A stretch of DNA of 64,000 bases from positions 1 to 64,000 of the forward strand of contig NZ_JAUCZC010000001.1 of NCBI RefSeq assembly GCF_030373265.1, given 5' to 3'. Within the stretch, counting starts at the first letter, position 1; each line of letters opens with the position of its first letter. Both the position numbers and the translations under genes were made by a program. This document shows, in pieces, positions 15,775 through 25,662 of this stretch. Source of the stretch: Blastomonas sp. (lineage in GTDB: Bacteria > Pseudomonadota > Alphaproteobacteria > Sphingomonadales > Sphingomonadaceae). A model generated the notes under the pieces. That model was not told the origin of the DNA. It did no database searches and saw only the letters and a list, made by a program, of their open reading frames with translations.

Positions 15775-17709
15775 ATGACCACTCTGCCCGCCACGCCACT
15801 TCTCGATACCGTCGATGTGCCTGCCGACATGCGCAAGCTCAAGCCTTCGCAGCTTCGCCAGCTTGCCGATGAGCTGCGGCAGGAAGTCATCTCGGCGGTT
15901 TCTGTCACCGGCGGGCATCTCGGCGCGGGCCTGGGCGTGGTCGAACTGACCACCGCGATCCATTATGTGTTCGATACGCCCAATGATCGGCTGATCTGGG
16001 ATGTCGGGCACCAGTGCTATCCGCACAAGATCCTCACCGGCCGGCGCGACCGGATTCGCACACTGCGCACCGGCGGCGGCCTTTCGGGCTTCACCAAGCG
16101 CTCCGAGAGCGAGTACGATCCGTTCGGCGCAGCGCACAGCTCGACCTCGATTTCCGCTGCGCTGGGCTTTGCCACCGCCAACCAGATGACCGGAGCGCCG
16201 GGCAAGGCGATCGCGGTGATCGGCGACGGTGCGATGAGCGCGGGCATGGCCTATGAGGCGATGAACAACGCCGAGCGCGCGGGCAACCGGCTGGTCGTGA
16301 TCCTCAACGACAACGACATGTCGATCGCCCCGCCGGTCGGCGGGCTGTCGGGTTATCTCGCACGCATCGTCTCGAGCCGCGAGTTTCTGGGGGTGCGCGA
16401 GGCGCTCAAGCGTCTGGCGCGCAAGCTGCCCAAAAGCCTGCACCAGGCGGCGCGCAAGACCGACGAATACGCGCGCGGAATGGCAATGGGCGGCACGCTG
16501 TTCGAGGAACTGGGCTTCTATTATGTCGGCCCGATCGACGGCCATGACATGGACCAGCTGGTCGCGGTGCTCGAGAACGTGCGCGATGCTGCCGAAGGGC
16601 CGTGCCTGATCCATGTCGTCACGCAGAAGGGCAAGGGCTATGCCCCCGCCGAGGCTGCCGCCGACAAATATCACGGCGTCGCCAAGTTCGATGTCGTCAC
16701 CGGCAAGCAGGACAAGGCCGCCGCCGGTCCGCCCGCCTATCAGAACGTGTTCGGCGAAACCTTGGCCAAGCTCGCCGACACCGACCCCCGGATCTGCGCG
16801 ATCACCGCGGCGATGCCTTCGGGCACCGGGGTCGACAAGTTCGCCAAGGCGCATCCTGACCGCAGCTTCGATGTCGGCATTGCCGAGCAGCACGCGGTGA
16901 CCTTCGCGGCAGGCCTTGCCGCGCAGGGCATGCGCCCGTTCTGCGCGATCTATTCGACCTTCCTCCAGCGCGCGTACGACCAGGTCGTGCACGATGTCGC
17001 GATCCAGAACCTGCCGGTGCGCTTCGCGATCGACCGCGCCGGCCTGGTTGGCGCGGATGGCTCGACTCATGCCGGATCGTTCGACGTCACCTACCTTGCG
17101 ACCCTGCCCAACATGGTGGTGATGGCCGCCGCCGATGAGGCCGAACTGGTCCACATGACCTACACCGCCGCCTGCCACGACAGCGGCCCGATCGCATTCC
17201 GTTACCCGCGTGGCAACGGCATCGGCATTCCGCTGCCGGAAGTTCCCGAGCGGCTCGAGATCGGCAAGGGCCGGATCGTGCGCGAGGGCAAGAAGGTTGC
17301 CATTCTGTCGCTGGGCACGCGTCTGGCCGAGGCGCGCAAGGCGGCCGACGTGCTCGATGCCAAGGGGCTGTCGACCACGGTCGCCGACCTGCGCTTTGCC
17401 AAGCCGCTTGACGAGGAACTGATCCGCAAGCTGCTCGCCACCCATGAGGTGTGCGTCACGGTGGAAGAAGGTGCGATCGGCGGATTGGGCGCGCATGTGC
17501 TGACGATGGCATCGGACGCGGGGTTGATCGATGCTGGCCTCAAGCTGCGCACGATGCGTTTGCCTGACGTCTTCCAGGACCAGGAAAAGCCCGAAGTGCA
17601 ATATGCCGAAGCCGGGCTCGATGCCGACGGCATCGTCGAGACGGTGCTCAAGGCATTGCGCCACAACAGCGCTGGTGTCAGCGTCGTCGGGGATGGTGCG
17701 CGGGCCTAG
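15775..17709 (+). CDS. dxs: 1-deoxy-D-xylulose-5-phosphate synthase
   Basis: Condenses pyruvate and glyceraldehyde-3-phosphate, the first step of the MEP isoprenoid pathway, with thiamine diphosphate. The 644-aa protein shows the full three-domain transketolase-like order: [16 protein letters not shown] and [16 protein letters not shown] near the start, the [17 protein letters not shown] cofactor motif at about 149, the [28 protein letters not shown] stretch around 400, and the C-terminal domain. An AGGGAG ribosome site precedes the ATG. Carotenoid-rich sphingomonads depend on this pathway. A strong terminator follows. Confidence 0.97.
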   Translation: MTTLPATPLLDTVDVPADMRKLKPSQLRQLADELRQEVISAVSVTGGHLGAGLGVVELTTAIHYVFDTPNDRLIWDVGHQCYPHKILTGRRDRIRTLRTGGGLSGFTKRSESEYDPFGAAHSSTSISAALGFATANQMTGAPGKAIAVIGDGAMSAGMAYEAMNNAERAGNRLVVILNDNDMSIAPPVGGLSGYLARIVSSREFLGVREALKRLARKLPKSLHQAARKTDEYARGMAMGGTLFEELGFYYVGPIDGHDMDQLVAVLENVRDAAEGPCLIHVVTQKGKGYAPAEAAADKYHGVAKFDVVTGKQDKAAAGPPAYQNVFGETLAKLADTDPRICAITAAMPSGTGVDKFAKAHPDRSFDVGIAEQHAVTFAAGLAAQGMRPFCAIYSTFLQRAYDQVVHDVAIQNLPVRFAIDRAGLVGADGSTHAGSFDVTYLATLPNMVVMAAADEAELVHMTYTAACHDSGPIAFRYPRGNGIGIPLPEVPERLEIGKGRIVREGKKVAILSLGTRLAEARKAADVLDAKGLSTTVADLRFAKPLDEELIRKLLATHEVCVTVEEGAIGGLGAHVLTMASDAGLIDAGLKLRTMRLPDVFQDQEKPEVQYAEAGLDADGIVETVLKALRHNSAGVSVVGDGARA

Positions 17710-17741
17710 CTGTCCCGCGCCGCATCACCTGCGCCAGGCAC

Positions 17742-17781
17742 AAAAAAGCCCGGCCGATCGCGTGATCGGCCGGGCTTTTTG
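17742..17781. terminator. Bidirectional rho-independent terminator
   Basis: AAAAAAGCCCGGCCGATC and its complement form an 18-base-arm hairpin with a GCGT loop, A-run on one side and T-run on the other. It lies between dxs (+) and the leftward DUF3035 gene, ending both transcripts. Confidence 0.9.
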
Positions 17782-17799
17782 TATCCGGGGTGCCCGTGC

Positions 17800-18225
17800 T
17801 TATTGCGGGATGGAGGCTTTCGCGTCCTGCCCGTCGCCTTCAGGAGCAGCGACGATGTCGCGGGTTGTCGCGCCCTTGTCGGTGGTCTGGGTGGCGGGGT
17901 CGCCAACCTGCGAGCGGATCGCGGCATCGGGCCTTCCGGCACGGTCGAGCGCTGCGCCCTCGACACCGGGGCGCTGCTGCGGGCCGCCGAACAAAGCGTC
18001 GAGCGCCTGCTGGCTGGCCGGAACCGACTGCGGACGCGCGGCGCCGGGCGTAGGCGGGGTCAAGGCAAAATCGGGTGGGATCACCAGGGGTGCCTGGCGC
18101 GACACCGCGAACTCGTCCGGACGGTCGCGGTTGAAGACGCCGCCGCCCGAGCCGCAGGCCGACAATGTCGCTGCCGCGACCGAGACGCCGGCGAAGAGGG
18201 CCAATTTGCGGCCAGGATTAAACAT
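17800..18225 (-). CDS. DUF3035 lipoprotein (BamF-like)
   Basis: A lipoprotein signal peptide ends in LSAC (Cys at about residue 23), followed by a low-complexity Gly linker and the family core PDEFAVSRQAPLVIPPDFALTPPTPG. This pattern matches DUF3035, linked in alphaproteobacteria to the BAM outer-membrane assembly complex. The rest is Pro/Gln/Asp-rich and probably disordered. The ATG at 18225 has GGAG at 7-base spacing and overlaps the lspA 3' end, so it is the last gene of the ileS-lspA operon. Its place after lspA, the enzyme that processes lipoproteins, is notable. Confidence 0.8.
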   Translation of the reverse strand: MFNPGRKLALFAGVSVAAATLSACGSGGGVFNRDRPDEFAVSRQAPLVIPPDFALTPPTPGAARPQSVPASQQALDALFGGPQQRPGVEGAALDRAGRPDAAIRSQVGDPATQTTDKGATTRDIVAAPEGDGQDAKASIPQ

Positions 18226-18790
18226 GCTCATTCTCCGTTTTGGCGGCAGGGGCGCCATCGTTAGTCCCGCCAGCCTGAACCGCCGCTGTCGCAGGGTCCG
18301 ATTTCGAGGACTTGTCGCCGATTATCAGAACGCGGGCAAGCAATAACAACACCCCGATGGTGATCGCGGCATCGGCCACGTTGAAGATCATGAACGGCCG
18401 GAATGCGCCGATATGCAGGTCGGCATAATCGACGACATAGCCCAGCCGGGCGCGATCGATGATGTTGCCCAGAGCCCCGCCCAGGATCATCCCCAGCGCC
18501 AATATGTCGCCGCGCGCGCGTTCCTTCCACATCCACAACAGCACGATGGTGGCGATGATGCCGGTCAGCGCAACCAGCAGCCAACGCGCGGTATCGGTCT
18601 CGGCGGTGAGGAAGCCCATCGAGACGCCGCGGTTTTCGGCCCAGGTCAGGTTGAAGAACGAGGTGATCTCGATCTGCATCCGGCTTTTGAGCGCGAGCGG
18701 CCCTGCGACGATGAACTTGACGAGCTGGTCTGCGACCAGGATGGCGCCAGCCAGCGCGACGCCCTCGGTGCGATAGCGAGCGAGGGTCAC
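18218..18790 (-). CDS. lspA: Lipoprotein signal peptidase (signal peptidase II)
   Basis: An inner-membrane aspartyl peptidase that cleaves prolipoprotein signal peptides. About four membrane helices are visible. The catalytic aspartates lie in GNIIDRARLGYVVDY and FNVADAAI. The GTG at 18790 overlaps the ileS stop (GTGA), which fits translational coupling and gives 190 aa; an upstream ATG within ileS would add an unlikely basic extension. The C-terminal tail (about 25 residues, DKSSKSDPATAA...) is longer than the core enzyme needs. Linked ileS-lspA is a widespread arrangement. Confidence 0.95.
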   Translation of the reverse strand: MTLARYRTEGVALAGAILVADQLVKFIVAGPLALKSRMQIEITSFFNLTWAENRGVSMGFLTAETDTARWLLVALTGIIATIVLLWMWKERARGDILALGMILGGALGNIIDRARLGYVVDYADLHIGAFRPFMIFNVADAAITIGVLLLLARVLIIGDKSSKSDPATAAVQAGGTNDGAPAAKTENEHV

Positions 18791-21700
18791 GCCAGCATCT
18801 CCGTGCAGCGATCGCACAAGGTGCCGTCTTCGGTCACCTCGGGCAGGTGACGCCAGCAGCGGCCGCATTTGTGGTGGGTTGTGCGGGTGACTTCGATGAC
18901 CTTGGTCTCGGCAACAGCATCATCGGTAAAGCCGGTGACCTGCGCGGACGAAACGATGAGCAACTCGTCAAACTCTTCCTTGCCCAGCGAAGATGCAGAA
19001 GCAGCGGCAAGCGGGTCCTTCAGCTTGATAGCAACTTCGGCCTCAAGGCTTGAGCGAATGATCTTGTCCCTGCGGAATGGCTCAATGGCTGCGGAAACAC
19101 CAAGCCGCAGGTCTCGCAAACGCTCCCACTTCGCGACAAATTCCGGTTCCCCGCGAAGGCGGGGACCCATCTCCTGACCGTCCGATGATGGGCCCCTGCC
19201 TTCGCAGGGGACCGCGTCCGCGCCGCTCAGCAGCGCCGCAAAATCGGGCCATTCGAGCAGATGCACGCTGCCGCCATCGGGATAGCGCGTCGTCCACACC
19301 TCTTCCGCCGTGAACACCAGCACCGGTGCGGCATAGCGGACCAAAGCCTCGAACAGCACATGCAGCACCGTGCGGTACGCGCGGCGCTTGTCGGTGCCGT
19401 GCGGATGCGCGGGGCCGATGTCGCAGTACAGGCAGTCCTTGCGGATATCGAAGAAGAACGCCGACAGGTCGTTGTTGGCGAAATCGGCCAGCGACCGGAC
19501 ATAGGTGTTATAGTCGAAGTCCTCCACTGCCTGGCGCAGCTTGGCGTCGAGATCGGCGAGCAGGTGAAGCACATAACGCTCGAGCTCGGGCATGGCCTCG
19601 ACGCCGACCCGTTCCGCGTCATCGAACCCGGCGAGTGCGCCGAGCAGATAGCGGAAGGTGTTGCGCAGCTTGCGATACTGGTCCGAGACGCCGGCGAGAA
19701 TTTCCTTGCCGATGCGGTGGTCCTCGGTGAAATCGACCGACAGCGCCCACAGCCGCAGGATGTCCGCGCCCGAATCCTTGATCAGCGTCAGCGGATCGAT
19801 GGTGTTGCCCAGCGACTTGGACATCTTCATGCCCTTGGCGTCCATCGTGAAGCCATGCGTCAGTACCGCCTTGTATGGCGCATGGCCGCGCGTGCCGCAG
19901 CTTTCCATCAGCGACGACTGGAACCAGCCGCGATGCTGATCCGATCCTTCGAGATACAGGTCCGCCCACGGACCGACATGACCTTCGGGCCGCGTCAGAT
20001 CGGGCCATTTGCCGCTTTCGAGCACGAAGGCATGGGTGCAGCCGCTGTCGAACCAGACATCGAGAATGTCGGTGACGCGCTCGTAATCGGCGATGTCGTA
20101 ATCGGGGCCGAGCAGGGCAGGGGCGGCGGCGTCGTTCCAGGCGTCGACGCCGGCCTCGCGCATGGCCGCGACGATGCGGGCGTTGACGTGAATGTCCTTG
20201 AGATACTGGCCGGTCTTGCGGTTGACGAACAAGGTGATCGGCACGCCCCAGGCGCGCTGGCGGCTGATCACCCAGTCGGGGCGACCCTCGACCATCGAAC
20301 GAATGCGGTTTTCGCCCTTCGTAGGCACCCAGCGGGTTTCGGAAATCGCGGTCATCGCGGTCTCGCGCAGCGTGTGCGAGGCGCACAGGCCCTCGTCCGC
20401 CGGATCGATCGCGCCGCCTTCGTTTTCCCAGCCCTTTTCGGCGCGGGTCTTGGCGGGGAGATGGGTGAGCGGCGCGTCCATCGGGATGAACCATTGCGGG
20501 GTGCAGCGATAGATCACGCGCGCCTTCGACCGCCAAGAGTGCGGATAGCTGTGCTGGAATGCGGCGGCGGAAAGCAGGGCACCGGCGGCGCGCAGGTCTT
20601 CGCAGATCGGGCCGTCGGGTGCATTGAACTTGGGGTTGATCACCGACATCCGCCGCTCATCCGCGCCGCCGAGCCAGGCCCAGTCATCGCGATAGCGTCC
20701 GTCGCCCTCGACCGCGAATACCGGTTCGATGCCATGCGCCTTGCACAGATCGAAATCGTCCTCGCCATGGTCGGGCGACATATGGACGAGGCCGGTGCCC
20801 GCATCGGTGGTGACGAAATCGCCGGGCAGGAACGGGCGGGGCTTGGCGAAGAAGCCGCCGAGTGCGTGCATTGGGTGCCGGGCGGTGGCGCGATCGAGCT
20901 GCGAACCTTGCAGATTGTAAAAGCCGCCATCGAATTCAGCGGCGTCATACAGAAAGTCGTCAAATTCTACGATAGGGTTCTCGCTCGACCACTCAGCAGC
21001 GGATGGCAGCTCACGAAGCTGCCGTTCAACCCGCGCACGGAATTCCGGATACAGCTTTTTCGCAACAACGACTCTCTTCCCATTCCATGGCGCGTCGATG
21101 TGTGTCGTGATCTCAAAAAGCGCGTACTCAACCTCAGGCCCATAAGCGAGCGCCTGGTTCACCGGGATCGTCCAGGGCGTGGTCGTCCAGATCACCGCAT
21201 AGGCGCCAACAAGTTCGGGCGCATTGGGCGCATCGATGATCTCGAACGCCACATCGATCTGCGTGCTCGTCACATCGGCATATTCGACCTCGGCTTCGGC
21301 GAGCGCGGTCTTTTCGACCGGCGACCACATCACCGGCTTGGCGCCGCGATAGAGCTGGCCGCTTTCCGCGAACTTCATCAGCTCCTGCACGATGGTCGCT
21401 TCCGCAGCGAAGTCCATCGTCAGGTACGGATTGTCCCAATCGCCGTTGATGCCCAGGCGCTTCAACTGCTCGCGCTGGGTGTCCACCCAATGCTGGGCAT
21501 AAGCGCGGCATTCGGCGCGGAAGGCGACGGGATCGACCTCGTCCTTGTTGAGCTTCTTCTTGCGATACTGCTCCTCGATCTTCCATTCGATCGGAAGACC
21601 ATGGCAGTCCCAACCGGGAACGTACGGTGCGTCCTTGCCGAGCAGCGACTGGGTACGGCAGACCATGTCCTTGAGGATATGGTTGAGCGCATGGCCGATG

Positions 21701-21918
21701 TGCATGTCGCCATTCGCGTATGGCGGGCCATCGTGGAGGATGAACTTTTCACGACCTTTTCGTGCGTCCCGCAGCTGACGGTAGAGGTCGGCCTCCTGCC
21801 AGCGCGCCAGTATAGCCGGTTCCTTCTGGGCGAGGCCAGCCTTCATCGGGAAGTCGGTGGCGGGCAAAAAGACGGTGTCTTTATAGTCCGTGGCGGGGCT
21901 TGCAGTCTGGTCAGTCAT
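18787..21918 (-). CDS. ileS: Isoleucyl-tRNA synthetase, with an in-frame repeat insertion
   Basis: Class I synthetase charging tRNA-Ile. HIGH is at residues 73-76 (MHIGHALN), KMSKS at 698-702, and the C-terminal zinc finger reads HKCGRCWRHLPEV...LCDRC. The CP1 editing domain lies in between (WTTTPWTIPVNQAL to HGEDDFDLC). At 1,043 aa it is clearly longer than the roughly 940 usual for bacterial IleRS. Residues about 902-925 (VPCEGRGPSSDGQEMGPRLR) are encoded by a double-hairpin REP-type repeat, inserted in the anticodon-binding region without breaking the frame. Two stretches (residues about 260-335, and the C-terminal part after the repeat) have markedly lower GC than the rest. Operon with ribF upstream and lspA downstream. 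Confidence 0.97.
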   Translation of the reverse strand: MTDQTASPATDYKDTVFLPATDFPMKAGLAQKEPAILARWQEADLYRQLRDARKGREKFILHDGPPYANGDMHIGHALNHILKDMVCRTQSLLGKDAPYVPGWDCHGLPIEWKIEEQYRKKKLNKDEVDPVAFRAECRAYAQHWVDTQREQLKRLGINGDWDNPYLTMDFAAEATIVQELMKFAESGQLYRGAKPVMWSPVEKTALAEAEVEYADVTSTQIDVAFEIIDAPNAPELVGAYAVIWTTTPWTIPVNQALAYGPEVEYALFEITTHIDAPWNGKRVVVAKKLYPEFRARVERQLRELPSAAEWSSENPIVEFDDFLYDAAEFDGGFYNLQGSQLDRATARHPMHALGGFFAKPRPFLPGDFVTTDAGTGLVHMSPDHGEDDFDLCKAHGIEPVFAVEGDGRYRDDWAWLGGADERRMSVINPKFNAPDGPICEDLRAAGALLSAAAFQHSYPHSWRSKARVIYRCTPQWFIPMDAPLTHLPAKTRAEKGWENEGGAIDPADEGLCASHTLRETAMTAISETRWVPTKGENRIRSMVEGRPDWVISRQRAWGVPITLFVNRKTGQYLKDIHVNARIVAAMREAGVDAWNDAAAPALLGPDYDIADYERVTDILDVWFDSGCTHAFVLESGKWPDLTRPEGHVGPWADLYLEGSDQHRGWFQSSLMESCGTRGHAPYKAVLTHGFTMDAKGMKMSKSLGNTIDPLTLIKDSGADILRLWALSVDFTEDHRIGKEILAGVSDQYRKLRNTFRYLLGALAGFDDAERVGVEAMPELERYVLHLLADLDAKLRQAVEDFDYNTYVRSLADFANNDLSAFFFDIRKDCLYCDIGPAHPHGTDKRRAYRTVLHVLFEALVRYAAPVLVFTAEEVWTTRYPDGGSVHLLEWPDFAALLSGADAVPCEGRGPSSDGQEMGPRLRGEPEFVAKWERLRDLRLGVSAAIEPFRRDKIIRSSLEAEVAIKLKDPLAAASASSLGKEEFDELLIVSSAQVTGFTDDAVAETKVIEVTRTTHHKCGRCWRHLPEVTEDGTLCDRCTEMLA
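19145..19213. repeat. REPIN-like double hairpin inside ileS
   Basis: Hairpin 1 is TCCCCGC-GAAG-GCGGGGA (19148-19165); hairpin 2 is CCCCTGC-CTTC-GCAGGGG (19193-19210). They are joined by CCCATC...GATGGG arms, so the whole unit is one large imperfect palindrome. Related hairpins occur at 29057-29136. It is translated in frame as part of IleRS. Confidence 0.8.
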
Positions 21919-21948
21919 AGACGCTGGCGCTTAAGGCGCGCGGGGCTT

Positions 21949-22872
21949 TCAGGCAAGCAATTCCCGCGCGCGCACGCAGTCCGCCTCGATCTGCGCGGTC
22001 AGTTCCTCCATCGAGCCGAACTTCGCCTCGGGGCGGATGAAGTGGCGCAGCGCGACCTCGATCGTCTGGCCATACAGGTCTTCGTTGAAATCGAAGAAAT
22101 GCGGCTCGAGCAGTTCCTTGGGCGGATCGAACTGCGGGCGGATGCCAAGGTTCGCCGCGCCCTTGAGTACCCGGCCATCGGCGAGGTGCCCGGTAACGGC
22201 ATACACGCCGTATTTCGGCCGCAGATAACTGCCCATGTCGACGTTCGCGGTGGGATAGCCCAGCAGCCGCCCGTTCTTGTCGCCATGCTGCACAACGCCC
22301 TGCACCGCGAACGGGCGGGTCATCAGCCGCTCGGCCTCGTCGGGATGGCCGTCGATCAGGCACTGGCGGATGCGGCTCGACGAGATTACCGCGTCTTCGG
22401 TCGACACCGGGCCGATCGCCTCGCTGCGCAGGCCGAGCAAAGCGCCCAGATCGCGCAGCACCTCGATGTTGCCACCGCGGCCCTTGCCGAAGGTGAAATC
22501 CTCGCCGGTGACCACGCCCTTGGCGCCGAAGCGCGTCACCAGCAGATCGCCGATGAAATTGCCCGCGGTGGTGTTGGCGAGCTTTTCGTCGAAGGCGAAC
22601 ACCAGCATTGCGTCGGCCCCGGCCTCGGCGAATAACGTCTGGCGCTGGTCGAGACTGGTCAGGCGGAAGGGTGCGACGTCGGGCTTGAAATAGCGCACTG
22701 GGTGCGGATCGAAGGTGGCGACGATCGCGGGGCGATGGTCTTCTTTCGCCCAGGCGATCGCGCGGCCCACCACGGCCTGATGCCCGGCGTGAAAGCCGTC
22801 GAAATTGCCCAGCGCGATGATGCCCCCGCGCAACCGTTCTGGCAGCCGATCGCCGCCTTCCACCCTGATCAT
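21949..22872 (-). CDS. ribF: Bifunctional riboflavin kinase / FAD synthetase
   Basis: Makes FMN and then FAD from riboflavin. The N-terminal adenylyltransferase domain (about 15-185) has the GNFDGFHAGHQAV nucleotide-binding motif and the later TGEDFTFGKGRGG and SSSRIRQCL segments. The C-terminal kinase domain (about 185-305) has GYPTANVD, KYGVYAV and GIRPQFD. Length 307 is typical. It lies 30 bp upstream of ileS, the classic ribF-ileS-lspA order, and 9 bp after the dipeptidase gene. Confidence 0.96.
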   Translation of the reverse strand: MIRVEGGDRLPERLRGGIIALGNFDGFHAGHQAVVGRAIAWAKEDHRPAIVATFDPHPVRYFKPDVAPFRLTSLDQRQTLFAEAGADAMLVFAFDEKLANTTAGNFIGDLLVTRFGAKGVVTGEDFTFGKGRGGNIEVLRDLGALLGLRSEAIGPVSTEDAVISSSRIRQCLIDGHPDEAERLMTRPFAVQGVVQHGDKNGRLLGYPTANVDMGSYLRPKYGVYAVTGHLADGRVLKGAANLGIRPQFDPPKELLEPHFFDFNEDLYGQTIEVALRHFIRPEAKFGSMEELTAQIEADCVRARELLA

Positions 22873-22881
22873 GACATCGGC

Positions 22882-24066
22882 CTATAAGCGCTTGCCGGGC
22901 AGGGGTTCAATGCCCTGTTTGATGATCCGCAGAGCGTTGCCGCCCATCACGGCGCGAATCTCGGCCTCGGTGAAGCCGGTATCGAGCAACGCCTGGGTCA
23001 CCTGGACGATCTGGCTGGCGTCGAACCGGGTGGTCACCGCGCCGTCGAAATCGCTGCCCAGCGCGGCGTGCTCGATGCCGACGAGATCGCGGACATGCTT
23101 GATCGAGCGCGCAATCTGCACCGGATCGGTCGAGCACAACGCCCCATCCCAATAGCCGATGCCGATGATCCCGCCGGTCGCCGCGACGCCGCGAATCTCG
23201 GTATCGCTGAGGTTGCGGTTGACCCTGCACACCGCCTGCACGCCGCCATGGCTCGAGACGACGGGGCGGCGCGCCATGGCGAGGATGTCGGCGACCGCCG
23301 GATGGCTCGAATGCGCGATGTCGACGATGATGCCCTTGGCTTCCATCGCGCGGATCATCTTGCGGCCAAATGGGGTGAGCCCGCCTTTGGCCTCGCCGTG
23401 CATCGATCCGGCAAGATCGTTGTCGAAGAAATGCACCAGCCCCGCCATGCGCATGCCGACGCTGTAGAGGCGGTCGAGATTCTCCGCCTTGCCCTCGAGG
23501 TTCTGCAATCCTTCGACCGAGAACAGCGCGCCGGTGACCGGCTTGCCTGCAGCGCGCGCGGCGAGCAGTGTGTCGACATCGGCGGACCGGCGCACCAGCA
23601 TCAGCCGGCCATCCGAGGCTTTGGCGGCGGCCTCGAGCCTCTGGCCGTGCCACATTGAGCGTTCGTGCACCGAAAACCAGGTGCGCACCGGCTGCAACTG
23701 CGCCATCGCCAGCAGCGTGATGTTGTCGGTGTCGGCAGAGTTGCTGTCGTAGTTCTGCCCGCGCGGGGTCTTGGACACCGACGAGAAGATCTGCAGCGCG
23801 ACATTGCCCGCCTCGAGCCTTGGCAGATCGATGTGCCCGCGCTCCGCCGTGTCGAGCAGGTCGCGCTTCCACAGCAGGGTGTCGCCGTGCAGATCGGCGA
23901 TCTGCAGCGTCTTGTGCAACGCCGCCGCATCGGCGCGGATTTGCGGCAGCGGCTCGTCGGTGACGACATTGGTCTGCGCCTCGAACCGCCCCGGCAGCAC
24001 TGTGACCACGAACACCAGCCCCGCTGCCAGCAGCAGCACCAGACCGATCAGGATCTTGCGGATCAC
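22882..24066 (-). CDS. Membrane dipeptidase (M19 / renal dipeptidase family)
   Basis: Zinc dipeptidase. Family landmarks are DLHGDTLLW (metal ligands), the IFSS segment, HFFDNDLAGSMH, VDIAHSSHPAV, SSHGG and a C-terminal GSDFDGAV. The N-terminus is a single hydrophobic helix (about residues 5-25), so it is membrane-anchored or exported and probably hydrolyses dipeptides in the periplasm. A GTG at 24066 is proposed as start because it lies just after the folA stop; the longer frame to 24138 would overlap folA. Its place amid purine, folate and flavin genes has no obvious metabolic logic. Confidence 0.88.
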   Translation of the reverse strand: MIRKILIGLVLLLAAGLVFVVTVLPGRFEAQTNVVTDEPLPQIRADAAALHKTLQIADLHGDTLLWKRDLLDTAERGHIDLPRLEAGNVALQIFSSVSKTPRGQNYDSNSADTDNITLLAMAQLQPVRTWFSVHERSMWHGQRLEAAAKASDGRLMLVRRSADVDTLLAARAAGKPVTGALFSVEGLQNLEGKAENLDRLYSVGMRMAGLVHFFDNDLAGSMHGEAKGGLTPFGRKMIRAMEAKGIIVDIAHSSHPAVADILAMARRPVVSSHGGVQAVCRVNRNLSDTEIRGVAATGGIIGIGYWDGALCSTDPVQIARSIKHVRDLVGIEHAALGSDFDGAVTTRFDASQIVQVTQALLDTGFTEAEIRAVMGGNALRIIKQGIEPLPGKRL

Positions 24067-24073
24067 CGGCGGA

Positions 24074-24571
24074 TCATTTGCGCACGAGCGTGACGAAGCT
24101 GAACGCGGGCCGGTCGCGATGCTCGGGATCGGCCGCATGATCGGCGCGGGCGGTCTCGCGCCATGCGTCCGGGTCGAAGGCGGGCATCACCGTGTCGCCG
24201 GCTGGTTCGGCATGGACCTCGGTCAGCTCGATCCGGTCGGCGCGTGGCAGGAACAACGTGAAGATCTCGGCGCCGCCGATCACCGCGACATGCGGCGCGT
24301 TGGCAGCCGCGATCGCCGCGTCGACGCTGTGCACCACTTCGGCGCCCTCTTCGGCCCAGTCCTTGCTGCGCGTGAGCACGATGTGGCGCCGCCCGGGGAG
24401 CAGGCCGGGCAGGCTGTCGAAGGTCTTGCGGCCCATGATCATCGGCTTGTTCTGGGTCAGCGCCTTGAAGTGGCGCAGGTCCATCGGAAGGTGCCACGGC
24501 AGCGTGCCATTGGCGCCGATGACGCCGTTGCGCGCGCGCGCCAGCACCAGAAAGATATCGGGATGGTTCAT
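24074..24571 (-). CDS. folA: Dihydrofolate reductase
   Basis: Reduces dihydrofolate to tetrahydrofolate with NADPH. Visible signatures are the N-terminal IFLVLARARNGVIGANGTLPWHLPMDLRHFK (spread over residues 5-35, with the substrate-binding Asp at about 31), then PMIMGRKTFDSLPG and HVAVIGGAEIFTLFLP. At 165 aa it has the standard chromosomal length. Start codon overlaps the purK stop by 4 bases (ATGA). Target of trimethoprim; no resistance change can be judged from reading alone. Confidence 0.96.
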   Translation of the reverse strand: MNHPDIFLVLARARNGVIGANGTLPWHLPMDLRHFKALTQNKPMIMGRKTFDSLPGLLPGRRHIVLTRSKDWAEEGAEVVHSVDAAIAAANAPHVAVIGGAEIFTLFLPRADRIELTEVHAEPAGDTVMPAFDPDAWRETARADHAADPEHRDRPAFSFVTLVRK

Positions 24572-25662
24572 GCTTGCCCTCCCGCAGGCGTCAGCGAAAT
24601 GCGTGTGACATGGCCCATCTTGCGGCCGGGCGCGGCGCGATGCTTGCCATAAAGATGCAGGTGGTTGGCCGGATCGGCGAGCAGCTCAGGCCAGCGATGC
24701 GCGTCCTCGCCGATCAGGTTGCGCATCTCGGCGCTGTGGCAGGCCAAAGCGGTTTCGCCCAGCGGCAGACCGCATATCGCGCGGATGTGGTTCTCGAACT
24801 GGCTGGTGAACGCGCCCTCGATCGTCCAGTGGCCGCTGTTGTGGACGCGCGGCGCCATTTCGTTGAACACCGGACCGTCGGCGGTCGCGAAGAACTCCAG
24901 CGTCAGCACGCCGACATAATCGAGCGCTTGCGCCACCTTGGCGGCAAGCGCGCGGGCGGCGGGAACCTGCGCGGTGATGGCAGCGCTGGCAGGGACGGTC
25001 GATTTGTCCAGAATCCCTGCGACATGCGCATTTTCGGCGCTGTCCCAGAAGCGGATATCGCCATCGAGGCCGCGGGCTAGGATGACCGAGAATTCGGCAT
25101 CGAAGGTGACAAAGCCTTCGATGATCGCAGCCACAGCGCCGGCCTCTTGCCAGCGCGTAACCGGGTCGTCGCCGGGCATCACGCGCGCCTGGCCCTTGCC
25201 ATCATAGCCCATGCGGTTGGACTTGATGATCGCAGGGATGCCCGAGATGGCGATCGCAGCGGCGACATCGTCGGCAGTCTCGGCAAAGCCGTACGGCGCA
25301 GTGCGACCGCCCAGATCGGTGACGAAGCGCTTCTCGGCAATCCGGCTCTGCGCGATTTCCAGCGCTTTGGGCGAGGGGCGCAGCGGGACCTCGCCCGCTA
25401 TCGCGACCAGCGGCGCCACGGGCACGTTCTCGAATTCATAGGTCACCACGTCGCAGGCATCGGCAAAGGCGGCGAGCGCGGCCTGATCGGAATATTCGGC
25501 CTGGGTGCTGGCGGCGGAAACCTCCGATCCCGGGCTGGTCGCCTCGGGCGCGAAGATGTGGCAGCGATAGCCCAGTTGCGCCGCCGCCATGCTGAGCATC
25601 CGGCCAAGCTGGCCTCCGCCCATGATGCCGATGGTTCTGCCCGGGGGGATAATGCTGCTCAT
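24568..25662 (-). CDS. purK: N5-carboxyaminoimidazole ribonucleotide synthase
   Basis: ATP-grasp enzyme that carboxylates AIR at N5 in purine synthesis. [21 protein letters not shown] at the N-terminus, [15 protein letters not shown] in the ATP-grasp centre, and [30 protein letters not shown] near residue 270 are diagnostic. Length 364 aa is typical. It overlaps purE by 4 bases and folA by 4 bases, making a tightly coupled purE-purK-folA segment that links purine and one-carbon metabolism. Confidence 0.97.
   Translation of the reverse strand: MSSIIPPGRTIGIMGGGQLGRMLSMAAAQLGYRCHIFAPEATSPGSEVSAASTQAEYSDQAALAAFADACDVVTYEFENVPVAPLVAIAGEVPLRPSPKALEIAQSRIAEKRFVTDLGGRTAPYGFAETADDVAAAIAISGIPAIIKSNRMGYDGKGQARVMPGDDPVTRWQEAGAVAAIIEGFVTFDAEFSVILARGLDGDIRFWDSAENAHVAGILDKSTVPASAAITAQVPAARALAAKVAQALDYVGVLTLEFFATADGPVFNEMAPRVHNSGHWTIEGAFTSQFENHIRAICGLPLGETALACHSAEMRNLIGEDAHRWPELLADPANHLHLYGKHRAAPGRKMGHVTRISLTPAGGQA

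Noticed and set aside
15772-17664. 630-codon minus-strand frame opposite dxs
   Set aside because: Shadow of dxs; Arg/Gly/His-rich with no family match, and no ribosome site.
19261-22635. 1,124-codon plus-strand open frame opposite ileS
   Set aside because: It is antisense to ileS, has Arg/His-rich composition without a recognisable domain, and arises from high-GC codon bias in the true gene.
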